Under the pieces are notes generated by a model that was not told the origin of the DNA, searched no databases, and saw only the letters and a program-made list of their open reading frames with translations. DNA of 27,097 bases. It comes from JAIQFR01 sp041494445 (GTDB lineage: Bacteria > Acidobacteriota > Polarisedimenticolia > Polarisedimenticolales > JAIQFR01). Of this stretch, positions 17,587-25,692 are shown in pieces; position 1 is the first letter of the stretch, and each line of letters opens with the position of its first letter. The position numbers and the translations under genes are program-made. The DNA lies in contig JBGQAU010000036.1 of the NCBI GenBank assembly GCA_041494445.1, forward strand, positions 1-27,097, in the 5' to 3' direction.

Positions 17587-19155
17587 CTACCGGGCGAACT
17601 CGACGGCGCGCACCTCTCGGATCACGGTCACCTTGATCTTGCCGGGGTAGTCCATCTCGGACTGGATTCGCGACGCCAGCTCGGAGGCCAGGAGGTCCAC
17701 CTTGGCGTCGTCGACCTCCTCCGACCGGGCGATCACCCGGATCTCGCGCCCGGCCTGGATCGCGTAGGACTGTTCCACCCCTTGCATGGAGTTGGCGAGC
17801 CCCTCGAGCTGCTCGATCCGCTTGATGTACTCGGCGACGCTCTTCCGCCGCGCGCCGGGCCGGGCGCCCGAGAGGGAGTCGGCCGCGGACACCAGCACCG
17901 AGATGGGCGAGATGACCTCGCAGTCCTCGTGGTGGGACGCGATGGCGTTGATCACGACCTCGGGCTCGCCGTACTTCCGGGCGACCTCGGCGCCGATCTC
18001 GGGATGCGTCCCCTCCCGCTCGTAGTCGATCGCCTTGCCGATGTCGTGGAACAGCCCCGCCCGCCTGGCCAGCTTCTCGTCGAGCCTCAGCTCCGCCGCC
18101 ATCATACCGGTGAGGACGGAGACCTCCTTGGCGTGGAGCAGCGCGTTCTGCCCGTAGGAAGTCCGGTACATCAGGCGCCCCAGGAGCTTCACCATCTCCG
18201 GGTGCACGTCGCGGATCCCCAGCTCCTTCAGGCTCTGTTCGCCCGCGCGCCGCATCTCCTCGTCGAGCCGCCGCCGGTTCCGGCGGACCAGGTCCTCGAT
18301 CCGCCTCGGGTGGATGTTGCCGTCCTTGATCAGGGATTCGAGAACGCGGCGGGCGACCTCGCGGCGCACCGGGTTGAACCCGGAAAGCGTCACCGTGCTC
18401 GCCTCCTCGTCGATGAGGAGCTGGATGCCGGTGGACTTCTCGAAGGCGCGGATGTTCTTCCCCTCGTGCCCGATGATCCGCCCCTTGATCTGGCTCCCCT
18501 CCGGGAGGTCGAACTGGGTGACGGTCCGCTCCGCAGAGAAGTCCGACGCCGCCCGCTCCACCGCCAGGGCGATGATCTTCACCGCCTCGGCGTCGGCGAC
18601 CCGCTGGGCCTCGTCCTTGACCTCCTTGATGAGCGCCGCCGCTTCGTACCGGGACTCCGCCTTGAGGCTGGCCAGCAGCTGCCGCTTCGCCTCGTCGCGG
18701 GTCATGGCGGAGATCCGCTCGAGCTCGAGGAACTGCTGGTGGAGCAGCTTCTCGGCCTCCTCCCGGGCCGTCCGGAGCTCCTCGTCCTTCGCGGCGAGAA
18801 CCCCCTCGCGCTCCAGGAGTGCCTCCCGCTGTCGTCCGAGGTCCAGCTCCTGGTCTTGGAGCGCCTCCCGCTGGGTCTTGACGTCCCGCTCGCGCTTCAG
18901 GAGCTGCCCCTTTCGCGAGCGGAGGTCGTTGTCCGCCTTGTTCCTCTGGCGGAAGATCTCTTCCCGGGCCTCCACAAGGGCGGTCCGCTTGGCCTTGTCC
19001 GCCTCGCGGCGGGCGTTGTGGAGGACCTCCTCGGACCTGCGGTGCACCGCATCGAGGCTGTTCCGGCCGAGCCGGTTGTTGAACCACCAGCCGAGGGCGC
19101 CGGCGGCGGCCAATGCCGCTGGAACGGAGATCACAAGGAGCGTGACGCCGCTCAT
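17587..19155 (-). CDS. rny: ribonuclease Y
   Basis: The 522-residue endoribonuclease has the complete family layout: an N-terminal membrane anchor (about residues 4-26), a long charged coiled coil (about 30-205), a KH domain with GRIIGHEGKNIRAFEKSTGIQLLIDE, and an HD domain with GLFHDIGKAIDYE and ASHHEDCE. RNase Y starts decay of many mRNAs at the inner membrane. The ATG at 19155 has GGGGAGGAG six bases upstream and overlaps the preceding gene's stop (ATGA). The frame is open to 19884 but without homology. It stands in the middle of an operon between an MBL hydrolase and hpnC. Confidence 0.96.
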   Translation of the reverse strand: MSGVTLLVISVPAALAAAGALGWWFNNRLGRNSLDAVHRRSEEVLHNARREADKAKRTALVEAREEIFRQRNKADNDLRSRKGQLLKRERDVKTQREALQDQELDLGRQREALLEREGVLAAKDEELRTAREEAEKLLHQQFLELERISAMTRDEAKRQLLASLKAESRYEAAALIKEVKDEAQRVADAEAVKIIALAVERAASDFSAERTVTQFDLPEGSQIKGRIIGHEGKNIRAFEKSTGIQLLIDEEASTVTLSGFNPVRREVARRVLESLIKDGNIHPRRIEDLVRRNRRRLDEEMRRAGEQSLKELGIRDVHPEMVKLLGRLMYRTSYGQNALLHAKEVSVLTGMMAAELRLDEKLARRAGLFHDIGKAIDYEREGTHPEIGAEVARKYGEPEVVINAIASHHEDCEVISPISVLVSAADSLSGARPGARRKSVAEYIKRIEQLEGLANSMQGVEQSYAIQAGREIRVIARSEEVDDAKVDLLASELASRIQSEMDYPGKIKVTVIREVRAVEFAR

Positions 19156-19820
19156 GGACGCTCCTCCCCACGCTCCCCCACGGCCGCGTCCGAGACGAAG
19201 GGGTTCGTGACGCGCTCGTGCGCGAGCGTGGTCTCCGGGCCGTGGCCCGGGAAGCAGACGATGTCCGAGGGGAGCCGGAACAGCTTGCCGCGAATCGAGG
19301 CCACGAGGTCGGGCCACGAGCCGCCCGGCAGGTCGGTCCGACCGACGGATCCTTGGAACAGCGTGTCGCCGACGATCATGCGGCGCCCGAGTCTCAAGCA
19401 CGTTCCGCCCGGCGTGTGCCCGGGCGTGTGGATCACCTCGATCTCGACCCCGTCGAATCGGAGCGGGACGCCCTCCTCCAGCGCGACATCGGGCTCCGGC
19501 GAAGGATCCAACTGGTAGCCGAAGGCGTCCCCCTGGGCCTCGAGGTCGCGGAGGAAAGGCACGTCGGCGGGATGGATCGCCAGAAGGGCGCCGGTACGCT
19601 CCTTGACGAGCCGGTTCCCGGCGACATGATCGAGGTGGCCGTGAGTGTTCACGACGAGATCGAGCGCGAGGCCGCGCCGGTCGAGGAAATCCAGGACTTC
19701 CTCGATCCCGAAGCCGGGGTCGAAGAGCGCGGCCCGACGCCCCGAGGGTCCGACGAGCACGTACACGTTCTCCACGAACGGGCCCAACGCGAACCGGACA
19801 AGCTCGAGATCCTCTGTCAT
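19152..19820 (-). CDS. MBL-fold metallohydrolase, glyoxalase II-like
   Basis: The 222-residue protein has the metallo-beta-lactamase fold. Metal ligands are visible in NTHGHLDHVAGN (HxHxDH) near residue 60, HTPGHTPGGTC near 135, VGDTLFQGSVGRTDLPGG near 153, and CFPGHGPETTL near 192. The GRTDLPGG and GHGPETT words match the small YcbL-like hydrolases related to hydroxyacylglutathione hydrolase. It probably hydrolyses a thioester such as an S-acyl-thiol conjugate, but the substrate cannot be named. The ATG at 19820 gives the usual short N-terminus. It lies 71 bases downstream of typA and its stop overlaps the rny start. Confidence 0.85.
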   Translation of the reverse strand: MTEDLELVRFALGPFVENVYVLVGPSGRRAALFDPGFGIEEVLDFLDRRGLALDLVVNTHGHLDHVAGNRLVKERTGALLAIHPADVPFLRDLEAQGDAFGYQLDPSPEPDVALEEGVPLRFDGVEIEVIHTPGHTPGGTCLRLGRRMIVGDTLFQGSVGRTDLPGGSWPDLVASIRGKLFRLPSDIVCFPGHGPETTLAHERVTNPFVSDAAVGERGEERP

Positions 19821-19891
19821 GCGGGTCTCCCGCGGCGCGTAATAGAGGCGTGCGTATGATCCGACAAAAGCCGGGTTCGGGCAAACGGCCG

Positions 19892-21700
19892 TCAGCGCCG
19901 CCTCAGCCCCGCGGGCAGAATTCTCTTGCGGAGGCGGAACGCCTTGGGCGTGACCTCCACCAGCTCGTCGTCCCGGACGAACTCGAGCGCCTGCTCCAGG
20001 CTCAGCAAACGGGGGGGAATCAGCCGCACGGTCAGCTCCGAAGTGGAGGCCCTCATGTTGGTCAGCTTCTTCTCCTTCGTGATGTTGACGTCGATGTCGG
20101 CGGAGCGGGCGTTCTCGCCGACAACCATCCCCTCGTACACCTGGTCCCCGGGGGCGACGAACATCGTCCCGCGGTCCTGCAGGTGCTCGACCGCGTACGC
20201 GTTGCACCGGCCGGAACGATCGGCGACGAGCGCGCCGGTGGTCCGGCGCGGGATCTCTCCCTGCCACGGCGCGTACCCCTCGAACAGGTGGTTCATGATG
20301 CCGGTGCCCCGGGTGTCCGACAGGAACTCGGTCCGGAACCCGATCAGGCCGCGAGAGGGGATCCGGAACTCCATCCGCACGCGTCCGGTCCCGTGGTTCA
20401 CCATCTTCGTCATCCGGCCCTTGCGGATTCCCGCCTTCTGGGTCACGGCGCCGACGAAGGTCTCGGGACAGTCCACCACCAGGATCTCCATCGGCTCGTG
20501 CCGCGCGCCGTCGATCTCCTTCGTGAGGATCTCGGGCCGGCCGGCGCCCATCTCGTACCCCTCCCGCCGCATCATCTCGATCAGGATGGCGAGCTGCAGC
20601 TCCCCCCGCCCCGACACCTTGAACGCGTCCGGCCCGTCGGTCTCCTCCACCCGGATCGAGACGTTCGAGAGGATCTCCTTGAACAGCCGCTCCCGGAGCT
20701 TCCGCGAGGTGACGAACTGCCCTTCGAGCCCGGCGAGCGGCGAGTCGTTCACGCGGATCTCGATGGAAATGGTCGGCTCGTCCACCTGGATGGGGGGAAG
20801 TGGGGACGGCCGATCGAGATCCGACACCGTCTCGCCGATGTTGATCGACTCGATCCCGGTGAGCGCCACGATGTCCCCCGGACCGACCGAGGGGCGCTCG
20901 ACGCGGCGGAGCCCCTCGTAGCCGTAGAGCCCCGACACCTTCGCGGGCACGACGCTCCCGTCCCGGCGGCAGTGAGCCACCTCCTGCCCCTTGCGAACCG
21001 TTCCCGAGACCATCCGTCCCACCGCGAGCCGCCCGAGGTAGTCGTCGTAGTCCAGGTTCGTGATCAGGAACTGCAGCGGCCCGTCGGTGTCGTACATGGG
21101 GGGCGGGATCGACCTCAGGATCTCGTCGAACAACGGGACCAGCGGCTCGTCGGGCCCGTCCACCGTCCTGCGACACAGCCCCTTCCTCGCGTTGCAGTAC
21201 AGGACCGGGAAGCCGAGCTGGTCCTCGCGCGCGTCGAGGTCGATGAACAGGTCGTAGACCTCGTTCAGGACCTCCTTCGGCCGCGCGTCCCCACGGTCGA
21301 TCTTGTTGATCACCACGATCGGCTTGAGCCCGGCCTCCAGCGCCTTCCGGAGCACGAACCGGGTCTGCGGAAGCGGTCCCTCGCTCGCGTCCACGAGCAG
21401 GAGTACGCCGTCCACCATCTTGACGGTCCGCTCCACCTCCCCGCCGAAGTCCGCGTGGCCCGGGGTGTCCACGATGTTGATCCTCGTCCCGCGGTACTGG
21501 ACCGAGGTGTTCTTCGCCATGATCGTGATCCCCTTCTCCCGCTCGAGGTCGATCGAGTCCATGACTCGCTCGACCACGTACTCCTTCTCGCGGAAGATCC
21601 CGCTCTGCCACAGCATGGAGTCCACGAGCGTGGTCTTGCCGTGGTCCACGTGCGCGATGATCGCCAGGTTGCGAATGTCGTCCCTCGTCGCGAGCGCCAT
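19892..21700 (-). CDS. typA: ribosome-associated GTPase TypA/BipA
   Basis: The 602-residue protein is a translational GTPase of the BipA/TypA family, related to EF-G and involved in ribosome assembly and stress adaptation. G motifs are IIAHVDHGKTTL at residue 14, EREKGITI, VDTPGHADFGGEVER, and NKIDR. Family-specific words include SGRGELQLAILIEMMRREGYEM and EFLSDTRGTGIMNHLFEGYAPW, and the C-terminal domain ends with ..VTPKAFRLRKRIL. The ATG at 21700 has GGGGGAG eight bases upstream. The frame extends to 21769 through a terminator-like hairpin, so that longer start is rejected. It is the first gene of the - strand operon reaching to hpnE. Confidence 0.97.
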   Translation of the reverse strand: MALATRDDIRNLAIIAHVDHGKTTLVDSMLWQSGIFREKEYVVERVMDSIDLEREKGITIMAKNTSVQYRGTRINIVDTPGHADFGGEVERTVKMVDGVLLLVDASEGPLPQTRFVLRKALEAGLKPIVVINKIDRGDARPKEVLNEVYDLFIDLDAREDQLGFPVLYCNARKGLCRRTVDGPDEPLVPLFDEILRSIPPPMYDTDGPLQFLITNLDYDDYLGRLAVGRMVSGTVRKGQEVAHCRRDGSVVPAKVSGLYGYEGLRRVERPSVGPGDIVALTGIESINIGETVSDLDRPSPLPPIQVDEPTISIEIRVNDSPLAGLEGQFVTSRKLRERLFKEILSNVSIRVEETDGPDAFKVSGRGELQLAILIEMMRREGYEMGAGRPEILTKEIDGARHEPMEILVVDCPETFVGAVTQKAGIRKGRMTKMVNHGTGRVRMEFRIPSRGLIGFRTEFLSDTRGTGIMNHLFEGYAPWQGEIPRRTTGALVADRSGRCNAYAVEHLQDRGTMFVAPGDQVYEGMVVGENARSADIDVNITKEKKLTNMRASTSELTVRLIPPRLLSLEQALEFVRDDELVEVTPKAFRLRKRILPAGLRRR

Positions 21701-21729
21701 GGCGTGCTCCCCCGGTCGGCGGGCGGTAG

Positions 21730-21760
21730 AAAAAAAAGGCCGGAAGCGCCGCTCCCGACC
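21730..21760 (-). terminator. terminator-like hairpin in the typA leader
   Basis: On the - strand 21760-21751 pairs with 21747-21738 over 10 positions (8 Watson-Crick, 2 G-U), with a three-base loop, followed immediately by T8 (21737-21730). It lies about 30 bases upstream of the typA ATG. It may terminate antisense or read-through transcription arriving from the elbB cluster, or act as an attenuator of typA. Confidence 0.7.
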
Positions 21761-21767
21761 TGCAATC

Positions 21768-21797
21768 ACAATAGCACGGGGGCGCCTTCGGGCTCAA
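21768..21797 (-). promoter_or_regulatory. candidate sigma-70 promoter of typA
   Basis: On the - strand TTGAGC (21792-21797, 4/6) and TATTGT (21768-21773, 4/6) are 18 bases apart. The start would fall near 21760, the first base of the terminator-like hairpin. A 7-bp hairpin (21782-21788 with 21796-21802) overlaps the -35 box. Confidence 0.4.
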
Positions 21798-21876
21798 GGC
21801 GCTTGTCCCCCGCGTCGGCGGGTGCCAGAATGCGGCTTTCGCGCGCCGCAAGAGCACTCCCCGGGAGGGTCCACCC

Positions 21877-22695
21877 ATGTCAGGACAGGACGACGACCCG
21901 ACGCTCGACCGGATCTACGACGCCCTCGACGACGGGGACCACGAGCGCGCCCTCGGCCTCGTCGGCGAGGCGCTCGAGGCGCTGCCGGAGGGGGAGGACG
22001 ACCCCGTGCTCCGGTTTCTGGCCGGCTTCGCCCTCCTGGAAATGGACCAGCCGGAGGACGCCGTGGAGCAGCTATCGCTGGCGGTCGGGATGGACCCCGA
22101 GGACGCCGAGGCCCGGGCGGCCCTCGCCCTGGCGCTGTTCCGGTGCGCCCGCTTCGCGGAGGCGAGCGAGCACGCGGAGAAAGCGCTCGACGCCGACCCG
22201 AAGAGCCCCGACGCCCTCTACGTCCGCGCGCTGGTCCTCGAGCGGGAGGACAAGACCGCGGAGGCGGACCGCCTCTTCGAGCGCGCGGCGGGGCTCGACC
22301 CGGAGCGGTATCCCGCCCCGGTCCGCTTCGAACGGCGGGCGTTCGAGGCCGAGGTCGTGCGGGCCGGAGAGATGCTGCCCCTGGAGTTCCGGCGGCGGCT
22401 CGAGGAGGTCGCGGTGATGGTGGAGGACCTCCCCTCCGACGCGATCCTCCTCGAGGAGAGGCCGCCGCTCGACCCGGAGCTGCTCGGGCTGTTCGTCGGG
22501 ACCGCGTTACCCGAGCGGACCTTCTCGGGGCCGTCGGTGGAGCCCCCGCGGATCCTTCTCTTCAAGCGCAACCTGGAGCGGTTCGTGGAGGACGCCGACC
22601 GGCTCCGGGAGGAGATCGCGAAGACCCTGCACCACGAGCTGGGCCACTACCTGGGCATGGACGAGGACGGGCTCGAGCAGATCGACCTGGCGTGA
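21877..22695 (+). CDS. TPR-like repeat protein with C-terminal minimal zincin metallopeptidase domain
   Basis: The 272-residue protein has two parts. Residues about 1-150 are acidic helical repeats of TPR type (AVEQLSLAVGMDPEDAEARAALALALFRCARFAEASEHAEKALDADP is a recognisable pair). Residues about 160-272 match the small zincin-like metallopeptidase family (PF06262, formerly DUF1025): EEVAVMVEDLP, then LLFKRNLERF, and TLHHELGHYLGMDED with the HExxH zinc site. Family members are usually about 120-residue single domains, so the repeat fusion is uncommon. No signal peptide is visible, so it acts in the cytoplasm. The ATG has GGGAGG eight bases upstream. It is divergent from typA and convergent with elbB. 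Confidence 0.8.
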   Translation: MSGQDDDPTLDRIYDALDDGDHERALGLVGEALEALPEGEDDPVLRFLAGFALLEMDQPEDAVEQLSLAVGMDPEDAEARAALALALFRCARFAEASEHAEKALDADPKSPDALYVRALVLEREDKTAEADRLFERAAGLDPERYPAPVRFERRAFEAEVVRAGEMLPLEFRRRLEEVAVMVEDLPSDAILLEERPPLDPELLGLFVGTALPERTFSGPSVEPPRILLFKRNLERFVEDADRLREEIAKTLHHELGHYLGMDEDGLEQIDLA

Positions 22696-22720
22696 GCCGC
22701 GCATCCCGGCCCGTCCGCGT

Positions 22721-23371
22721 TCACCCGGGCGTTACCTTCCGCACCCGCAGCTTCGGGTGGACGCCGAGCCAGCGGGCGAGGTGATCCGCAAGACGCTCGA
22801 TCCCCTCCGCCACCTCTTCGAGATCGTCGCTCCCCATGAAACCCGGGGTGAAGAGCGTCTTGCGCTCCTCGTCCACGACGACCTCCCGCGCGGCAACCCA
22901 CACCGGCTCCTGGCCGAGCGGCCGGCCCTGATGCCGCGCGAGCACGGCCTCGGCGAGGCCCAGGACGGCCACGGGCGCTTTCCGCCCCAGGAGCTCGTCG
23001 AGGACCGCGGCCACATCGGAACGGACGGGTCCGAATCCGAGCAGGCCGGGTTCCGACCGGCAGAGGTTCTTGACCGCCCCCATTCCCCCGGGGATCGCGA
23101 GCGCGTCGAGATGACCGGGGGGCGTTTCGTGGAGCGCCGTCACGACGCCGCGGGCGATACGCGCCGCCTCGACCAGGACCTGCCTCGGCGCCGCTTCGGG
23201 GCGCACGTCGCCGGTCGAGTGGTCCACCACGTCCCGCTGCTCGACCTCGGGCGCCAGGAACACGGGCTCCATCCCGCGCCTCGCGAGAGCGAAGACCAGG
23301 AGGACCGTCTCCTGGATCTCGGAGCCGTCGTAGGTCCCGCAGCCGGAGAGGAGGACGCCAACGCGCCGCAT
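22721..23371 (-). CDS. ElbB/ES1-like DJ-1/PfpI superfamily protein, nucleophile apparently lost
   Basis: The 216-residue protein aligns with E. coli ElbB at the N-terminus: RRVGVLLSGCGTYDGSEIQETVL, VFLAPEVEQRDVVDHSTGDV, VEAARIARG and LDALAIPGGMGAVKNL. ElbB is a glyoxalase-III-like member of the DJ-1/PfpI superfamily whose biological role is unsettled. Where ElbB has its nucleophile elbow (GFMCIAP) this protein reads VAVLGLAEAV with no cysteine, and the following segment up to VVVDEERKTLFTPGFM is about 17 residues shorter. A short basic C-terminal extension follows. It may therefore be inactive in the usual sense or have another function. It is the last gene of a - strand cluster, 15 bases after nrnA. 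The family is clear; activity is not. Confidence 0.8.
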   Translation of the reverse strand: MRRVGVLLSGCGTYDGSEIQETVLLVFALARRGMEPVFLAPEVEQRDVVDHSTGDVRPEAAPRQVLVEAARIARGVVTALHETPPGHLDALAIPGGMGAVKNLCRSEPGLLGFGPVRSDVAAVLDELLGRKAPVAVLGLAEAVLARHQGRPLGQEPVWVAAREVVVDEERKTLFTPGFMGSDDLEEVAEGIERLADHLARWLGVHPKLRVRKVTPG

Positions 23372-23386
23372 CGGAAAGGCCCCCGC

Positions 23387-24400
23387 TCAGGCGGGAGATC
23401 CGGGGGACGCCGCGAGGAGCCCGGCGGCCCGCGCGATCACGGTGTCGGCGATCTCGTCGAGCCGGCCCACGGTGACGATTCCCGAGGCGTTCCGGTGGCC
23501 GCCGCCCCCGAACTCCGCCGCGAGACGGAGGACGTCGAGATCCCCCTTGGAGCGGAGCGACACCTTGATGCGCCCCTCCGGCAGCTCCCGGAAAAGGAGG
23601 GCGATCCGCACCCCGTCGATCGCGAGGAGCGGTGTCGTCATCTCGGAGGTGTCTGCCCCGTCGGCACCGCACTCGCTCTCCATCGCGTGCGTGATCCGCA
23701 CCGACACGATGCCGCCTCCCGCGTCGAGACTGAGACCCGCGAGGGCCCGGCCCAGGAGGCGGGTCCAGGCCGGCGAGTTCTTCTCGTAGACCTCCCGGAA
23801 ACAGCGGGCCGGCTCGATCCCCACCTTGAGAAGCTCCGCGGCGATCTCGTGCGCCCGGGCCCTGGTCGAGTTGAACCGGTAGAACCCGGTGTCGGTCGAC
23901 AGCCCGGCGTAGAGTGCCTCGGCGGTGCCGAGATCCAGCCGGTACCCCGCCGCGGTCGACAGCTCGTACACCATCGCCGCGGTGGCGCTCGCCTGCTCGT
24001 CGAGGATGTCGTGTGCCCAGAGGGTCCCCGGCGTCGGGTGATGGTCGATGCAGAGTACCTTCGAGGCCAGCGACAGGATCACCGGCTCCATTCGTCCGAG
24101 GCGGTCGGGCGCGGAGTTGTCCAGGAGAATCACGAGGTCGGCGGCGGGCAGCGCGGCATCGTGCTCTCCCGGATCGTACGTCTCGATGGACGGGCCGAGA
24201 TCCTGGAGGTAGGCGAGGTTCCGCGGAGTCGGCTCCTGGTTGACGATCCGGACCTCGCGCCCGGTCGCGGCCAGGAGCCGGGCGAGCCCGACCTCGGAGC
24301 CGATCGCGTCGCCGTCCGGGTTCATATGGGTCGTCAGGACGAACCGCCGGCCGCTCCCGACGAGCCTTAGGAACAGCCCGCATTGCTCGGCGTTCAGCAT
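23387..24400 (-). CDS. nrnA: DHH-family phosphoesterase, NrnA-like oligoribonuclease / pAp phosphatase
   Basis: The 337-residue protein has the DHH domain with TTHMNPDGDAIGSEVGL near residue 25, the DNSAPDRLG loop (Asp-Asn-Ser) near 97, and CIDHHPTPG near 118, then the DHHA1 domain ending in FGGGGHRNASG near 307. NrnA enzymes degrade short RNA oligonucleotides and dephosphorylate pAp. The assignment follows length and motif spacing; RecJ is much larger. ATG at 24400 shares one base with the stop of the upstream gene (TGATG), so translation is probably coupled. A role with the DEDDh exonuclease two genes upstream in RNA turnover is an inference only. Confidence 0.88.
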   Translation of the reverse strand: MLNAEQCGLFLRLVGSGRRFVLTTHMNPDGDAIGSEVGLARLLAATGREVRIVNQEPTPRNLAYLQDLGPSIETYDPGEHDAALPAADLVILLDNSAPDRLGRMEPVILSLASKVLCIDHHPTPGTLWAHDILDEQASATAAMVYELSTAAGYRLDLGTAEALYAGLSTDTGFYRFNSTRARAHEIAAELLKVGIEPARCFREVYEKNSPAWTRLLGRALAGLSLDAGGGIVSVRITHAMESECGADGADTSEMTTPLLAIDGVRIALLFRELPEGRIKVSLRSKGDLDVLRLAAEFGGGGHRNASGIVTVGRLDEIADTVIARAAGLLAASPGSPA

Positions 24401-25011
24401 CAGCCCGCGCTCCAGCCGGCGGGCCCGGACGCGCGCCTGCCGCCGAACGGCCCGCCGCCGAGCCCGCCGCGGCGGTAGGCATCGGCGCAGACCTGGTAGA
24501 GCGCCACCCCTCTGAGGATCCTCTCCCTGAGCGCCGGGTCGACCTCGCCCCTTACTTTGGCAGGCACTCCCGCCGCGATGGCGCCGTCGGGAACCTCGAA
24601 CCCCTCCCTGACCAAAGCACCCGCCGCCACCAGCGCGCCGCGTCCCACGCGACAACCGGACAGCAGGACGGCGCCCATACCGATCAGCGCCTCGTCGCCG
24701 ACGGAGCAGCCGTGGACCACGCACCGGTGGGCGATGGTGACGCGCCTCCCGATCCGCACGGGAAGGTCCTCGTCCACGTGGACGACGGTCAGGTCCTGGA
24801 TGTTGGTCCCCTCCCCGATGGTGATCGGCTCCAGGTCCGCCCGGAGAACGCATCCGTACCAGATCGACGCGCCGGGGCCGATGGTGACGTCTCCGACCAC
24901 CACGGCGCCGGGAGCGATCCATGCGCCGGGGTCGATCTCGAGGCGGTTCGCCAGGAATCGCGGCGGGTCGGCCGAAGGGGGCCCCCCGGGTCGTTCGCTC
25001 ACCGGCGGCAT
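24400..25011 (-). CDS. gamma-carbonic-anhydrase-like hexapeptide-repeat protein
   Basis: The 203-residue protein folds as a left-handed beta-helix: repeats run from IDPGAWIAPGAVVVGDVTIGPGASIWYGCVLRADLEPITIGEGTNIQDLTVVHVDED through RVTIAHRCVVHGCSVGDEALIGMGAVLLSGCRVG. The three zinc-ligand histidines of the gamma class are visible in TVVHVD, IAHRC and VVHGC. Relatives include YrdA, PaaY and CaiE; carbonic anhydrase activity is not proven for most of them. The last 25 residues are Gly/Arg rich and unusual. An N-terminal tail of about 18 Pro-rich residues precedes the core; ATG 25011 has AGGAGG eight bases upstream, supporting it. Confidence 0.87.
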   Translation of the reverse strand: MPPVSERPGGPPSADPPRFLANRLEIDPGAWIAPGAVVVGDVTIGPGASIWYGCVLRADLEPITIGEGTNIQDLTVVHVDEDLPVRIGRRVTIAHRCVVHGCSVGDEALIGMGAVLLSGCRVGRGALVAAGALVREGFEVPDGAIAAGVPAKVRGEVDPALRERILRGVALYQVCADAYRRGGLGGGPFGGRRASGPAGWSAG

Positions 25012-25091
25012 GGCGCGTCCTCCTGGCGGCTCCGGAAAAGCCGGGAAGCGTAGCGCCGGCCCGCGCGGCTGTCAAGCGATCCGACGGCGAT

Positions 25092-25682
25092 CTAATCGCG
25101 CGGGGGCCGGCCCGCGAGCGGTGCGGGATCGCGGTCCAGAAGCGCCTTCAGGATCAGCGCCTGGTAGCTCGCGTCGTAGTCCGCCCGGTGCGCCTGAGCG
25201 GGGTCCTGCGGCGGAAGCGCCAAGAGGCGCTCGAGGTGCTCCTTCGACGTCTCGTTCCACGAGATGCCGAGCCGGCCCATCGCGAGACTCTTGCTGTCGA
25301 TCCCCTTGTAGCCAAACGGATTCTCGATGCCGAAGTGCGCGAAGTAGTACGCGACGTACGCCCAGTCGAACACCGCGTTGTGACCGACGAAGACGGGTCG
25401 GTCCGGGGACGGCCGGTTGCGATCGAGCACCCATTCCCTGATGCGCGCCATCGCGTCGCGCGGATCGAGCCCCTCCTTCCGAAGCCGGCCGGCGTCGAGG
25501 CCGTTCACCGCCATCGCCTCGGGATCGAATCCGGGGAAGACCGGCTTCAACTCGAGGTAGAGCGACTCCCCGATCTCATGGTGGTCTCCGGCGGGGCGGA
25601 CCACGGTGACGCCGACCGACAGGAGGTTGAAGAGCGGAGCGACCGGGCCCGACGCTTCGCAATCCACGCAGAAGTAGACCAT
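25092..25682 (-). CDS. 3'-5' exonuclease of the DEDDh (RNase T / DnaQ) superfamily
   Basis: The 196-residue single-domain protein shows the four acidic residues and histidine of the DEDDh fold: D7 and E9 in FCVDCEASGP, the third aspartate in VGHNAVFDWAYVAYYF, and H...D in AQAHRADYDASYQA. It resembles RNase T-type and exonuclease-domain proteins more than the polymerase proofreading subunit, and lacks any extra domain. Substrate (RNA or DNA) is open. The ATG at 25682 has GAGGAGAGG upstream and puts the catalytic strand at the N-terminus. It starts 10 bases after the Omp85 gene stops, so it is probably co-transcribed with it. Confidence 0.85.
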   Translation of the reverse strand: MVYFCVDCEASGPVAPLFNLLSVGVTVVRPAGDHHEIGESLYLELKPVFPGFDPEAMAVNGLDAGRLRKEGLDPRDAMARIREWVLDRNRPSPDRPVFVGHNAVFDWAYVAYYFAHFGIENPFGYKGIDSKSLAMGRLGISWNETSKEHLERLLALPPQDPAQAHRADYDASYQALILKALLDRDPAPLAGRPPRD

Positions 25683-25692
25683 CGCCCTCTCC

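Noticed and set aside
21701..21769. Upstream start of typA at 21769
   Set aside because: The extra codons translate the terminator-like hairpin and its A/T tract; ATG 21700 has its own ribosome-binding site.
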